A DNA stretch of 64,000 nt, taken from positions 62,001 to 126,000 of the forward strand of contig CATIRS010000032.1 of NCBI GenBank assembly GCA_949529985.1, written 5' to 3'. Under the pieces are notes generated by a model. That model was not told the origin of the DNA. It saw only the letters and a program-made list of their open reading frames with translations, and made no database searches. The translations under genes were made by a program, and so were the position numbers. Origin of the DNA: Owenweeksia sp. TMED14 (GTDB taxonomy: Bacteria; Bacteroidota; Bacteroidia; Flavobacteriales; Schleiferiaceae). Shown in pieces: positions 1 to 8,725 of this stretch. Position 1 is the first letter of the stretch, and each line of letters opens with the position of its first letter.

Positions 1-544
1 CGGCAATTAATGGGTCGTAATTTGAGCTCATTGGATCCATTATTCCCTCCTGCATCCAATGCCATATATAATGTAGATGCATAGATCCAGTTATAGCTAA
101 AAAAAGCAAGCCTAATAGCGGAACGCTTACAAATAGTGATACGGATTCCATTACGCGAAGTATTCCAGCAGACCAACCTGCCTGTGCCGCATATTGAATT
201 GCCAAAAAGAATAAAGTTCCTACTCCTATTCCCAGAAAAAATATTGTGTTCACTAAAAAAGCAGACCAGGGACGATTGGCAGCTCCATGATCTTCATGAC
301 CGGCATGAGATACTGCGCCGTGAGAATCTTCTCCATGAGATACTGCGCCGTGAGAGTCTTCTCCATGAGACACTACACCATGAGAATCTTCTCCATGAGG
401 TGCTTCTGCAAGAACAATACCAGCTGCCTCATGTAAGTCTAAAGAATGAACAGAGGTAGTATTAAAACCAATAATTAACATCACTAAACCTATGAGAGTT
501 AGAGATATGGCTAAAATTTTGGCTTTTAAAGTAAAAACAAACAT
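1..544 (-). CDS. actF: Alternative complex III subunit ActF (partial, C-terminus outside window)
   Basis: Quinone-binding integral membrane subunit of alternative complex III, which oxidises menaquinol and passes electrons to cytochrome c or an oxidase. The frame opens with ATG at 544 and is open through base 1, giving 181 residues. One membrane segment lies at about residues 8-28. A His/Asp/Glu-rich extracytoplasmic stretch follows (about 49-88), containing three tandem copies of a ten-residue unit SHGEDSHG(A/V)V. More membrane segments begin near RPWSAFLVNT. The text AQAGWSAGILRVMES and the His-rich HLHYIWHW segment are typical of ActF. It is the last visible gene of the act operon, 16 bases after actE. 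Identity is by family resemblance and operon position; the C-terminal half is not visible. Confidence 0.9.
   Translation of the reverse strand, partial: MFVFTLKAKILAISLTLIGLVMLIIGFNTTSVHSLDLHEAAGIVLAEAPHGEDSHGVVSHGEDSHGAVSHGEDSHGAVSHAGHEDHGAANRPWSAFLVNTIFFLGIGVGTLFFLAIQYAAQAGWSAGILRVMESVSLFVSVPLLGLLFLAITGSMHLHYIWHWMQEGIMDPMSSNYDPLIA
304..393. repeat. Three tandem 30-bp repeats inside actF
   Basis: Period-30 direct repeats start at 304, 334 and 364; the first two differ by one base and the third is more diverged. Because 30 is a multiple of 3, the array stays in frame and encodes three ten-residue units (ActF residues about 51-80) rich in His, Asp and Glu. It is an in-gene minisatellite that could change copy number without a frameshift. 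Confidence 0.9.
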
Positions 545-560
545 CGTAATCGCATTAAAA

Positions 561-1175
561 TTATGTAGCAGATGAGGCGTCAGCCACAATTGCAGATTGA
601 TCCTCTCGAAGCTTTAGGACATACTTAATTATTTTCCAGCGTTCATCATAATTCAACTGAGATGAATGTGAACCCATATTATTTTTTCCATGCATAATAA
701 CATGGTAAATGGAACCTGGTGTAATATCTGGCAGCCGATCTTTACCATAACCAGGTATACCTAGAATTTTCTCTCTCTGCATTAATATTCCATTTCCGTC
801 ACCCTTATCACCATGACAATGAGAACAAAATTGACCATATAATTCTTTTCCACTTTGTGCATCTAGATCAGAAAAATATATTGGTACTGCGATATCAGAT
901 TTTGAGCTTTCATATCCTTCGTTCGAATTAGGTATATCATATGGGACATAGCCTCTCGAGACAGTTCCTTCAACAGGTATTAACGCTGAAGATTTTCTTG
1001 GATTTAGATGAGAAGGCTGATATGCCTTCAAAGCAGGTGATCGATACATATCATCAAAATAAGTAAAGCCCGGAGTAGATTTATCACTATTGCAGGAAGT
1101 TATAAGTCCAAAAAGCAAAACAACTCCCAGGATTATTTTAATTTTAGCGACTGAATTTATCTTCTTCATTATCAT
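561..1175 (-). CDS. actE: Alternative complex III subunit ActE, monoheme cytochrome c lipoprotein
   Basis: Membrane-anchored monoheme cytochrome c of alternative complex III. The N-terminus carries a lipoprotein signal with lipobox LITSC, then the family-typical FDDMYRSPALKAY segment. One c-type heme motif, CSHCH, lies in a small cytochrome c domain with GDKGDGNG just after it. The start used is ATG at 1175, which overlaps the actD stop by one base (TGATG). A GTG lies one codon upstream and another ATG is at 1169, so the exact start is uncertain by a few residues. Length is 204 aa. Confidence 0.93.
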   Translation of the reverse strand: MIMKKINSVAKIKIILGVVLLFGLITSCNSDKSTPGFTYFDDMYRSPALKAYQPSHLNPRKSSALIPVEGTVSRGYVPYDIPNSNEGYESSKSDIAVPIYFSDLDAQSGKELYGQFCSHCHGDKGDGNGILMQREKILGIPGYGKDRLPDITPGSIYHVIMHGKNNMGSHSSQLNYDERWKIIKYVLKLREDQSAIVADASSAT

Positions 1176-1693
1176 CACGCTTCAGAAATTTCTTTTGCAC
1201 CAGACTCTTTAAGAACATCGATTACACCTTTTGCTGCTATAACTTCTATCATAAAATGATCGTCAGTTGTTCGCGGATCAGGATTTTGAGGTTCAGCTCC
1301 AGGATATAATTTATTAATGATCATAAATGTCCAAACCATCAAGTGAGCTGCAAAAAATACGGTCAACTCAAATAAAATAGGAACAAATGCAGGCATGTTG
1401 TTACCCCATGTCATACTAGGCTTTCCTCCAATATTTTGAGGCCAATCAAAATTCATCATATAAGCAGTCATTGTAATAGCGACCGATAAACCAAACAACC
1501 CATACATGAAGGCCGCCATAGCGATTCTAGTTTCTTTCAGCCCTAACGCTTTATCAAGCCCATGAATTGGAAATGGAGAGTAAACCTCTTTGATTTTCAT
1601 GCCTTTCTCTCGCAATGACTTTACCGCAGACAATACTACATCGTCATCTTTGTATATAGCCCTCAGCAGAGGCTTATAATCAGTGTTTGCCAT
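1175..1693 (-). CDS. actD: Alternative complex III subunit ActD (DUF3341 membrane protein)
   Basis: Small membrane subunit of alternative complex III, 172 aa, of the DUF3341 family. A soluble N-terminal part (IYKDDDVVLSAVKSLREKG) resembles the usual ActD N-terminus. Two membrane helices follow, at about residues 58-80 and 102-126, with YSPFPIHGLDKALGL just before the first. It has no cofactor motif, as expected for this subunit. Its ATG at 1693 lies inside the end of actC (14-base overlap), so the two are probably translationally coupled. Assignment is firm from the family and operon order. Confidence 0.93.
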   Translation of the reverse strand: MANTDYKPLLRAIYKDDDVVLSAVKSLREKGMKIKEVYSPFPIHGLDKALGLKETRIAMAAFMYGLFGLSVAITMTAYMMNFDWPQNIGGKPSMTWGNNMPAFVPILFELTVFFAAHLMVWTFMIINKLYPGAEPQNPDPRTTDDHFMIEVIAAKGVIDVLKESGAKEISEA

Positions 1694-3068
1694 GTGGATC
1701 GTGATGTTGTTTCTGAGAATCCCCAGAAGATTTTAATATCGTCTTTAATTCAGCTTGAGCTATTACAGGGAAAGTTCGCGCATAGAGTAAAAATAAAACA
1801 AAGAAGAAACCAATAGTACCTATAAAAATACCGATATCAACAAATGTTGGAGAGAACATCGCCCAAGAAGATGGTAAATAATCTCTGTGTAAAGAGGTTA
1901 CAATAATGACAAATCGTTCAAACCACATACCTATATTCACTACAATTGATATAATAAATGTGAATATAAGATTGGTTCTTAGCTTTTTAATCCACATAAA
2001 TTGAGGAGAAAAAACGTTACAAGTCATCATAGACCAATAGGCCCACCAATAGGGGCCAGTTGCTCGATTTAAAAAAGCATATTGCTCGTATTCCACTCCT
2101 GAATACCAGGCTATAAAAAGCTCAGTAATGTATGCCACTCCGACAATAGAGCCAGTAACCATTATAACAATATTCATCATTTCAATATGTTGAATATTAA
2201 TATAGTCTTCCATTTTGAAAATCTTTCGAACTATTAAGAGGAGCGTTTGAACCATCGCAAAACCTGAAAATATTGCTCCTGCAACGAAATATGGTGGAAA
2301 AATGGTAGTGTGCCAACCAGGAATTACTGAGGTTGCAAAGTCCATAGACACAATAGTATGAACAGATAAAACGAGAGGTGTAGCCAATCCAGCAAGAACT
2401 AATGAAACTTCTTCAAACCTTTGCCAAGCCTTAGCCTTTCCTCCCCAACCAAAAGAAAGAATTCTATATATATGTTTTTGAAGAGGATTAATTGCACGAT
2501 CTCGAATCATGGCAAAATCTGGTATCAAACCTGTGTACCAAAAAACTGTTGAAACTGTTAAATAAGTTGAAATTGCAAAAACATCCCAAAGTAAGGGCGA
2601 ATTAAAATTAACCCATAGCGATCCAAACTGATTTGGAAATGGCAAAACAAAATAAGCTAGCCAAATACGCCCCATATGTATTAGAGGGAATAAGCCAGCC
2701 TGAATTACCGAAAAAATAGTCATAGCCTCAGCTGATCGGTTTATTGCCATTCTCCATTTTTGACGGAATAATAAGAGAACCGCCGAAATAAGCGTGCCTG
2801 CATGACCTATACCTACCCACCATACAAAGTTTGTAATGTCCCATGCCCAACCTACGGTCTTATTTAGTCCCCAAACTCCAATCCCTGTTCCAATTGTGTA
2901 AGCAATACAACCAAACCCCCATAGCATCATGGTAAAGGCGATTGAAAAAGCAATCCACCAGAGTCTTGGAGCTTTAGTCTCTATAGGACGAGCTACATCA
3001 TTACTGATATCTGTATATGATTTATTACCTAGTATTAGAGGCTCGCGGACGTTAGATTCGTAATGCAT
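1680..3068 (-). CDS. actC: Alternative complex III subunit ActC (NrfD/PsrC-like quinol-binding membrane protein)
   Basis: Large polytopic NrfD/PsrC-family subunit, 462 aa, about ten membrane helices by eye. With ActF it forms the membrane core and carries the quinol-oxidation site on the periplasmic side. Family hallmarks visible here are WWIAFSIAF near the start, the WDITNFVWWVGIGHAGTLIS segment, HMGRIWLAYFVLPFPNQ, and SVHTIVSMDFATSVIPGWH. The C-terminus is a His-rich tail (KQHHDPHGKH). It starts with ATG 18 bases after actB and overlaps actD, consistent with a single act transcript. Confidence 0.95.
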   Translation of the reverse strand: MHYESNVREPLILGNKSYTDISNDVARPIETKAPRLWWIAFSIAFTMMLWGFGCIAYTIGTGIGVWGLNKTVGWAWDITNFVWWVGIGHAGTLISAVLLLFRQKWRMAINRSAEAMTIFSVIQAGLFPLIHMGRIWLAYFVLPFPNQFGSLWVNFNSPLLWDVFAISTYLTVSTVFWYTGLIPDFAMIRDRAINPLQKHIYRILSFGWGGKAKAWQRFEEVSLVLAGLATPLVLSVHTIVSMDFATSVIPGWHTTIFPPYFVAGAIFSGFAMVQTLLLIVRKIFKMEDYINIQHIEMMNIVIMVTGSIVGVAYITELFIAWYSGVEYEQYAFLNRATGPYWWAYWSMMTCNVFSPQFMWIKKLRTNLIFTFIISIVVNIGMWFERFVIIVTSLHRDYLPSSWAMFSPTFVDIGIFIGTIGFFFVLFLLYARTFPVIAQAELKTILKSSGDSQKQHHDPHGKH

Positions 3069-3086
3069 AATTCCCTATATCTAAGT

Positions 3087-6000
3087 TTAGATTCGATTGC
3101 GAACTTTAGTTTGATAGAATACTGATGGCTGGGTACCAACTTCTTCCAGAAGATGATAAGATCTACTATCATTTTTTGCAATCTGGACAGCACTATTTCG
3201 AGTGTTCACATCGCCAAAAGTGATAGCGCCGGAATCACAAGCTGATTCGCACGCACAATTGATTTCACCATCCTTGAGAGGTCTTCCCGCTTTTTTAGCC
3301 TCTAACTTTCCAAATTGGATATTTTGGATACACATAGAACACTTCTCCATGACGCCTCTGGCTCTGACGGTTACATCTGGATTAAGAACCATTCGGCCCA
3401 AATCATCTTGAGATGGATTTACCGAAGTAAAGCGTTCATTCTTTTGGTAATTAAACCAATTAAATCTTCTAACCTTGTAAGGACAGTTATTGGCACAATA
3501 TCGAGTGCCAATGCATCTATTGTAAGCCATATGATTTAGCCCCTCACGAGAGTGAACAGTGGCTCCAACAGGGCAAACTGTTTCGCATGGTGCATGGTTA
3601 CAATGCTGACACATCACTGGTTGAAAAACAACTTCTGGACTGACCCCGGGTTTTTCCATTCCAGCATATTTCGCTACAACACCAATATCTTCCATATCTG
3701 CAATTTCTGCAGTCATATCTGACGAATAGTATCTGTCAATACGTAACCAGTGCATATCGCGGAAATTACGAATCTCAGCTTTTCCAACTACGGGCACATT
3801 ATTCTCAATATGGCAAGCAATAACACAGGCTCCACATCCGTGACAACTATTCAAGTCGATACTCATGTTCCACATATGCATTGTTTCGTGGTCATGATTC
3901 TTCCACAAATTAGCCTCATCGGTACCTATGGTTCCATCTAGAGTATGATATGTCGGCTTTTCATTCCAAGTTGAACCCTTGGGGTCGTTAATAAAGTCAT
4001 TTAAAGAAACTTCATTGACGATTTTTCTACCCATCATAGTATTACCCAATTGGGTAGATGCAAACTGATGCATCCCATCAGTTTTAGAAATCACAACAGA
4101 ACCAAAACCTTTAGAAAGGTTAAGCTCATTTGCATTGACTCCTAGGCCGTCAGCAACTTTACCAACTTTTTTTCTACCATAACCAAGTGCCAATCCTACC
4201 GTACCAGCTGCCTGGCCTGGCTGTATTAAAACCGGAACATTCTTTAACGAATATTCACCCGCCTGGATATCTGCTAAACTTCCATCAAGTGCTCCGTTAC
4301 TTAATGTTTCATTAATAAATTCCATTGCTAGTGCATCCGCTGCAGAAATGGTCAAGTAATTATCCCAACTACATCTTGAAATAGGGTCTGGCAACTCATG
4401 CAGCCATGGGTTATTAGACTGATATCCGGCACCAACTGTCTTTTGATAAAGAGATATTTCCATAACACTATTATCAATCGTATTTAACGTCGAATTTGCA
4501 ACTTTAACAGACGTAATAGCTCGATTTATAATTTCAGATATTGACAAAGTCTCAGAGTCAATTTTAATTGAAGCTCCACCATCGTGGAGAGTTTGAGACC
4601 AATTTAAACCTTGAGAAATAACACTTTCTTTAACTAAATCTTTTGAAGATTTTTTAATTCCTACTAATTCTGATAATACCTCAATTACAGGCTTACTATT
4701 AAAAAGAGGCCTAATAACAGGCTGAGAAACTGAAAAATCAATATTTGTTGGAGCGAAGTCAGCCCAAGATTCAAGATAATGTGGGACAGGAGCAGCAGCG
4801 TCGGTTAGGGTTGCCGTTTCGTCTAATCTATCCGTTAAGCTCAGCGAGTATTCAACATTATTTAATGCCAAATCAAATCCAATTCTATTATAGACAGGAT
4901 TGGGACCAGCAATAACCAAGACACCAACTTGACCCTGATTCATATCAGCCATGGCATTATCAAATGCTAAATCACTACCTGATTGAGTATAGATAGGCCT
5001 ATCCGGCCGAATTGTCGAGCCAAAATTCTTCAATGCGGCATTTAAAGCAGCGCACAAATAAGCATTACTTGTGGAATTTCCACCCACTAAAATCAATGAT
5101 TTTCCTTTAGCTGCTATTAATTCTTTTGCCACGCGTTCTAATTGATCAGTTAAGATCTTATCGATTTTTCCTACGTGATATTTCGTTCCAGAAACAAAGT
5201 TTAAAAGAAAAGCTAGTGAGAATTCAACCTGTGATGGCTTTAATTTAATTCGTTTGTCTGCATTAGATCCTGTTAGGCTTAAATTGGACTCTAAATGGAT
5301 ATGACGAAGCATTCCTTTGCCTGGTTTCCTGCGAAAAGCGTAATCTGAAGATAGTTGCTGAGGAATGCTCGAAGAGAGAAAATCCTCATTAAACGAAACC
5401 ACTATATCAGCAGCTTTCATATCTATACCAGGAATTGATCTCACTCCCGTCAAATCTTCCCAAACATCTAAAACTTTAGAATTCGAAATCGCATCAACTT
5501 CAACATGAACAAGATTAGCATATGATTGTCGTAAATTTTCAATAACTAATTTCATCGAGGGACTAAAAACTGAGCCTGTCATCAAAACAAACTGCTTGCC
5601 TTCAGTTACCGATTGATCAATAGCCTCCTTTAAATCCAGAGATATAGTTGTCCAATCGGATTCTACACCAGCTTTTAAAGGCTGTTTAAGTCTCGCTGAA
5701 TCATAAAGGGAAAGAACACTAGCTTGAGCTCTTCCATTGGTCCCCCAATTAAATCGAGCTTTATCGCCAGGCTCGATTTTAATAGGACGTCCTTCACGAG
5801 TTTTGACCAATACGGATGCAAAATCCTGACCATCGACATAGGACGTCGCATAATATGCAGGCATTCCCGGAGTGAGACTATCAGGCTTTACAACATAAGG
5901 TATACTTTCTACGATGGGCTGTTCGCAAGCCGCCAATGTTGCTGCAGCAGTAGAAAAACCAACATATTTCAAAAAATCACGGCGGCTGGTACTGGAATTA

Positions 6001-6134
6001 CCCATCAGGTTATCGTCCCCTAAGAACTGATCCATAGGAATGTCTTCAGCAAACTCATTTTCGGACAAACGCTTCGAGACCTCTGTGTTTGCCAGATGAT
6101 CAAAACCTTTCCAATAAACTTTATCCTTAGCCAT
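3087..6134 (-). CDS. actB: Alternative complex III subunit ActB (molybdopterin-oxidoreductase-like and 4Fe-4S fusion)
   Basis: Peripheral iron-sulfur subunit of alternative complex III, 1015 aa. The N-terminus has a Tat-type motif (TSRRDFLKYVGF) followed by an Ala-rich stretch ending AAC. Residues to about 700 resemble a molybdopterin oxidoreductase large chain, which in this family is known to lack the molybdenum cofactor. The C-terminal third is PsrB-like with four Cys clusters: CHGCGACVIAC, CQHCNHAPCETVCP, CIGTRYCANNCP, and CSMC with CACESAC. The family arrangement of three 4Fe-4S and one 3Fe-4S clusters is established knowledge, not read directly here. It lies between actA and actC with short spacers. 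Confidence 0.96.
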   Translation of the reverse strand: MAKDKVYWKGFDHLANTEVSKRLSENEFAEDIPMDQFLGDDNLMGNSSTSRRDFLKYVGFSTAAATLAACEQPIVESIPYVVKPDSLTPGMPAYYATSYVDGQDFASVLVKTREGRPIKIEPGDKARFNWGTNGRAQASVLSLYDSARLKQPLKAGVESDWTTISLDLKEAIDQSVTEGKQFVLMTGSVFSPSMKLVIENLRQSYANLVHVEVDAISNSKVLDVWEDLTGVRSIPGIDMKAADIVVSFNEDFLSSSIPQQLSSDYAFRRKPGKGMLRHIHLESNLSLTGSNADKRIKLKPSQVEFSLAFLLNFVSGTKYHVGKIDKILTDQLERVAKELIAAKGKSLILVGGNSTSNAYLCAALNAALKNFGSTIRPDRPIYTQSGSDLAFDNAMADMNQGQVGVLVIAGPNPVYNRIGFDLALNNVEYSLSLTDRLDETATLTDAAAPVPHYLESWADFAPTNIDFSVSQPVIRPLFNSKPVIEVLSELVGIKKSSKDLVKESVISQGLNWSQTLHDGGASIKIDSETLSISEIINRAITSVKVANSTLNTIDNSVMEISLYQKTVGAGYQSNNPWLHELPDPISRCSWDNYLTISAADALAMEFINETLSNGALDGSLADIQAGEYSLKNVPVLIQPGQAAGTVGLALGYGRKKVGKVADGLGVNANELNLSKGFGSVVISKTDGMHQFASTQLGNTMMGRKIVNEVSLNDFINDPKGSTWNEKPTYHTLDGTIGTDEANLWKNHDHETMHMWNMSIDLNSCHGCGACVIACHIENNVPVVGKAEIRNFRDMHWLRIDRYYSSDMTAEIADMEDIGVVAKYAGMEKPGVSPEVVFQPVMCQHCNHAPCETVCPVGATVHSREGLNHMAYNRCIGTRYCANNCPYKVRRFNWFNYQKNERFTSVNPSQDDLGRMVLNPDVTVRARGVMEKCSMCIQNIQFGKLEAKKAGRPLKDGEINCACESACDSGAITFGDVNTRNSAVQIAKNDSRSYHLLEEVGTQPSVFYQTKVRNRI

Positions 6135-6143
6135 GATAATAAA

Positions 6144-7430
6144 TTAATAGTGGCATTTGCCACATTCTAAACCTCCTATTTTTTCCACAGTGATCAATTC
6201 ATCATGAAATTTTAAAGCGAGACGTTCATTAATACTTTGAGTGCCTTCCTCAGCATCAGCATAATAACCATTTGAAGTATTAACCTCTGTCTCGCGGTGA
6301 CAATTAATACACCAGCCCATAGTCAGTTTTGAATACTGATAAACCACATCCATTTCTTGAACTGGACCATGACATGTTTGACATTCAACCCCTCCAGCTG
6401 TAACGTGCTGAGCATGATTAAAGTAGGCTAAATCTGGCAGGTTATGGATACGAATCCATCTTACCGGCTTTGTTTCATAGTTGTCAATGTAAGATCGATT
6501 TTCTGCATCCCATCCAATTGCTGAATATATTTTAGCAATTTCAGGTGAACGCTCACCTGCATATTTTGCAACACCAGCATCATTTAATATTTCTGAACCG
6601 TCAATATACATGTGGCAATTCATACAGACATTGGTTGATGGAATTCCCGAATGTTTAGAGTGTCTAGCCGAACTATGGCAGTAATTACAGTCAACTTGAT
6701 TTTCACCTGCATGAATCTTATGACTAAACGCTATGGGCTGAACAGGTTGATAATTTGTTTCAACACCAATTCCCATTAGAAACCAGAAGAGTTGGTAAAG
6801 AAATGCAACCGTTGAAACAATTGTCGCAGCAGTCATAAAGCGTTTGTTACCAACCAACCACTGGGTAAGTAAATTGAAATCTTGAATAACTGTTGACTTA
6901 TTCTGTCCGTTTATTTCTTTTAACGTATTCCTTATTTGCAGCAGAAGGGTAACAAATAGGATTAAAAATCCACCAAAAATGTATAAGAGAAGAGAATCAT
7001 TGACGGGTTCTGCAATTGGCAATCCTGGAGAAATTTCTTTGGGAGGAGCAACGACAGGTACTGCATCTGTATATGCCAGAATACTCTTTATGTCGTCGTC
7101 AGCCAGTGCTGGAAAAGCACTCATGATTGAACCATTATACTCCTCAAAAATGGCTTTAGCATCAGCATCGCCAGATGCTCTTAATTCAGCATTATTTCGA
7201 ATCCAACGAAGCAACCACTCTTCAGATCGACGTTGAGTAACTCCCGCAAGAGCAGGGCCAATCAATTTTTTATCTAATTTATGGCACGAAGCACAATTTG
7301 ATTTAAACAACTTTTTGCCAAGATCCACATCGACTTCTGCACTTAAAGGAATTGATAAGGCACTAATTGTCAAGACAATAGTGAGTACTCGTAGTACTAT
7401 AAAATTCAAGAAACGTATGCGTATGTACAT
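6144..7430 (-). CDS. actA: Alternative complex III subunit ActA, multiheme cytochrome c with N-terminal monoheme domain
   Basis: Heme-wire subunit that takes electrons from ActB. Six CXXCH motifs are present: CASCH (residues about 46-50) in an N-terminal cytochrome c domain, then CNYCH, CMNCH, CQTCH, CINCH and CGKCH in the pentaheme part. Two membrane helices (about 148-166 and 200-222) separate the two parts. Met103 in SIMSAF is a plausible axial ligand of the N-terminal heme. The start is ATG at 7430, beginning a signal peptide that ends near LSAEVDV. The frame extends to 7493, but a perfect TAnnTTTG element lies at 7465-7472, so the upstream codons would not be transcribed. It is the first gene of actABCDEF. 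Confidence 0.94.
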   Translation of the reverse strand: MYIRIRFLNFIVLRVLTIVLTISALSIPLSAEVDVDLGKKLFKSNCASCHKLDKKLIGPALAGVTQRRSEEWLLRWIRNNAELRASGDADAKAIFEEYNGSIMSAFPALADDDIKSILAYTDAVPVVAPPKEISPGLPIAEPVNDSLLLYIFGGFLILFVTLLLQIRNTLKEINGQNKSTVIQDFNLLTQWLVGNKRFMTAATIVSTVAFLYQLFWFLMGIGVETNYQPVQPIAFSHKIHAGENQVDCNYCHSSARHSKHSGIPSTNVCMNCHMYIDGSEILNDAGVAKYAGERSPEIAKIYSAIGWDAENRSYIDNYETKPVRWIRIHNLPDLAYFNHAQHVTAGGVECQTCHGPVQEMDVVYQYSKLTMGWCINCHRETEVNTSNGYYADAEEGTQSINERLALKFHDELITVEKIGGLECGKCHY

Positions 7431-7464
7431 TCTACAGCTGTTCAATAGCCCTTTTTGGGTGATG

Positions 7465-7472
7465 CAAAAGTA
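7465..7472 (-). promoter_or_regulatory. Putative act operon promoter (-7 element)
   Basis: On the minus strand this reads TACTTTTG, a full match to the Bacteroidota TAnnTTTG element, about 34 bases upstream of the actA ATG. No clear TTG is seen at the -33 position. It is the main reason for placing the actA start at 7430. Confidence 0.6.
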
Positions 7473-7578
7473 CAAAACAACCTCCTCGGGCATAGCGCTT
7501 ATTTAATGGGGTATTTACAATTTAAAATGCTTCTAAATAATAATTCGTCTTGACTTTTTTATCACCTTTGCTTCTTAG

Positions 7579-8019
7579 ATGAAAAAATATCCAATTTTTC
7601 TGTTTTTTTTAATAGGGTGCATTACTTTTCCCATAGAGCAAAGAGCTGATACTCTCTCAAAAAATGGGTTTTATCAAACAACTGATAGTATAATTTTTAT
7701 CTCAGGATCATTATTAGATTCAGTATTGAGTATCCATAGGAACAAGCTAGCTGCTGAAGGCTTAAAGAACCAATCTGGTAATATTGAGCGCTACACTATT
7801 CAAATTTTTAGTGGAAAAAGAAAAGAAGCCCTAGCTATTTACAATGGATTGTTAGATTCTAACAATCTAATGTTGCATTTTGATGAACCAAACTTTAAAG
7901 TATCCGTAGGTTTATTTTCCATTAGACTATCTGCAGAACATAAATTAAAAAAATGGAGAGAAAATTATCCACAATCTTTCGTCGTTAGATCACCAGACGT
8001 GAAGCCTCAAAGAAATTAA
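7579..8019 (+). CDS. SPOR-like domain protein, exported
   Basis: Small exported protein, 146 aa. The signal-like N-terminus (MKKYPIFLFFLIGC) may end in a lipobox-like IGC. Residues about 70-140 resemble the short SPOR-type domain common in Bacteroidota: ERYTIQIFSGKRKEA, then a FKVSVGLFSIRLSAEHKL strand, ending in FVVRSPDVKP. Such domains bind denuded peptidoglycan glycans in characterised proteins; binding here is inferred. It is transcribed away from the act operon and ends 14 bases before a converging rhodanese gene. Confidence 0.65.
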   Translation: MKKYPIFLFFLIGCITFPIEQRADTLSKNGFYQTTDSIIFISGSLLDSVLSIHRNKLAAEGLKNQSGNIERYTIQIFSGKRKEALAIYNGLLDSNNLMLHFDEPNFKVSVGLFSIRLSAEHKLKKWRENYPQSFVVRSPDVKPQRN

Positions 8020-8033
8020 AAAATATCAAATTT

Positions 8034-8438
8034 TTATTGGACTAAAAGTGGCCCGTTGGATAGATCCCATGCCCTCACCCCTCCTAGTAAATGGTGAATA
8101 TTCATGAATCCAGAGGCCTTTAGAGCCTTCAGTGCTTTAGCACTTCTATTCCCACTTCGACAGTATAAATAAATTCCACTATTGTCTTGATAAATAGATT
8201 CCCTAGATACCAAAGAGTCTACTTTCGAGATAAAGCGTTCATCATAATAATCAATATGCACAGCACCTTCAATCATTCCTTGATCTAACTCTTCTAGAGT
8301 TCGAACATCTATGATGTGGTTTTCTTGCATAAATTTTTCAAACTCAATAGCAGTTAGATTTTCACCCCTATGTGAGTTACATGAATAGAAAGAGGTCGAA
8401 CAAAGAAAAAGCATCAAAAAATTTAATTTTAAAGCCAT
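8034..8438 (-). CDS. Rhodanese-like lipoprotein
   Basis: Single-domain rhodanese, 134 aa, with an N-terminal signal ending in a Cys (FYSCNS) that suggests a lipoprotein in the periplasm. The domain runs from about residue 30 with HIIDVRTLEELDQG. The active-site loop is CRSGNRS, carrying the catalytic Cys that accepts sulfane sulfur, followed by LLGGVRAW. It lies 2 bases after another rhodanese gene (8441-8719) on the same strand, so the two form a cytoplasmic/exported pair in one transcript. Substrate and partner are not evident. Confidence 0.85.
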   Translation of the reverse strand: MALKLNFLMLFLCSTSFYSCNSHRGENLTAIEFEKFMQENHIIDVRTLEELDQGMIEGAVHIDYYDERFISKVDSLVSRESIYQDNSGIYLYCRSGNRSAKALKALKASGFMNIHHLLGGVRAWDLSNGPLLVQ

Positions 8439-8440
8439 TT

Positions 8441-8719
8441 TTAACTTTTTAATTTCATGACATCATCAAACCCACCACCATTTTGCAACTCCTTTAAGCC
8501 TTGTGATTGCAAAAAAATTAACGCTTGCCCACTTCTTCCACCTGACTTACAATAAAGAACTATTGGTTTCGACATTGACTTAATATTATCGATATTGTCA
8601 GGAACTTCATGGAGAGGAATATTTATTGAGCCAAGAACGTTGCCCTCATTAAATTCCTCTTCTCTTCTAACATCTAAGATTGTTGCATTTGGATGATTTA
8701 TTGCTTCCTCAATATTCAT
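8441..8719 (-). CDS. Rhodanese-like protein, cytoplasmic
   Basis: Compact rhodanese of 92 aa with no signal peptide, so probably cytoplasmic. Visible elements are TILDVRREEEFNEGNVLGS near the start, then the active-site loop CKSGGRSG with the catalytic Cys, and a helix ending NGGGFDDV. This is the minimal single-domain form (GlpE/PspE size). It sits between the S9 peptidase gene, 6 bases upstream, and the lipoprotein rhodanese, 2 bases downstream, all on the minus strand. A role in sulfur transfer is family knowledge; the acceptor is unknown. Confidence 0.87.
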   Translation of the reverse strand: MNIEEAINHPNATILDVRREEEFNEGNVLGSINIPLHEVPDNIDNIKSMSKPIVLYCKSGGRSGQALIFLQSQGLKELQNGGGFDDVMKLKS

Positions 8720-8725
8720 AGTTAT

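Noticed and set aside
304-393. Regular repeats that could suggest a CRISPR-like array.
   Set aside because: The units are contiguous with no spacers, and they are in-frame coding sequence of actF.
136-459. Plus-strand open frame of 107 codons with HEILRRE-like repeats.
   Set aside because: It is the antisense shadow of the 30-bp repeats in actF; the minus strand reads a clear ActF.
7431-7493. Upstream in-frame ATG extending ActA by 21 residues.
   Set aside because: The extension crosses a full TAnnTTTG promoter element and precedes the signal peptide.
8034-8719. Two adjacent rhodanese genes as one frameshifted two-domain rhodanese.
   Set aside because: Each has its own start, its own active-site Cys loop and complete domain ends, and the second has its own lipoprotein signal.
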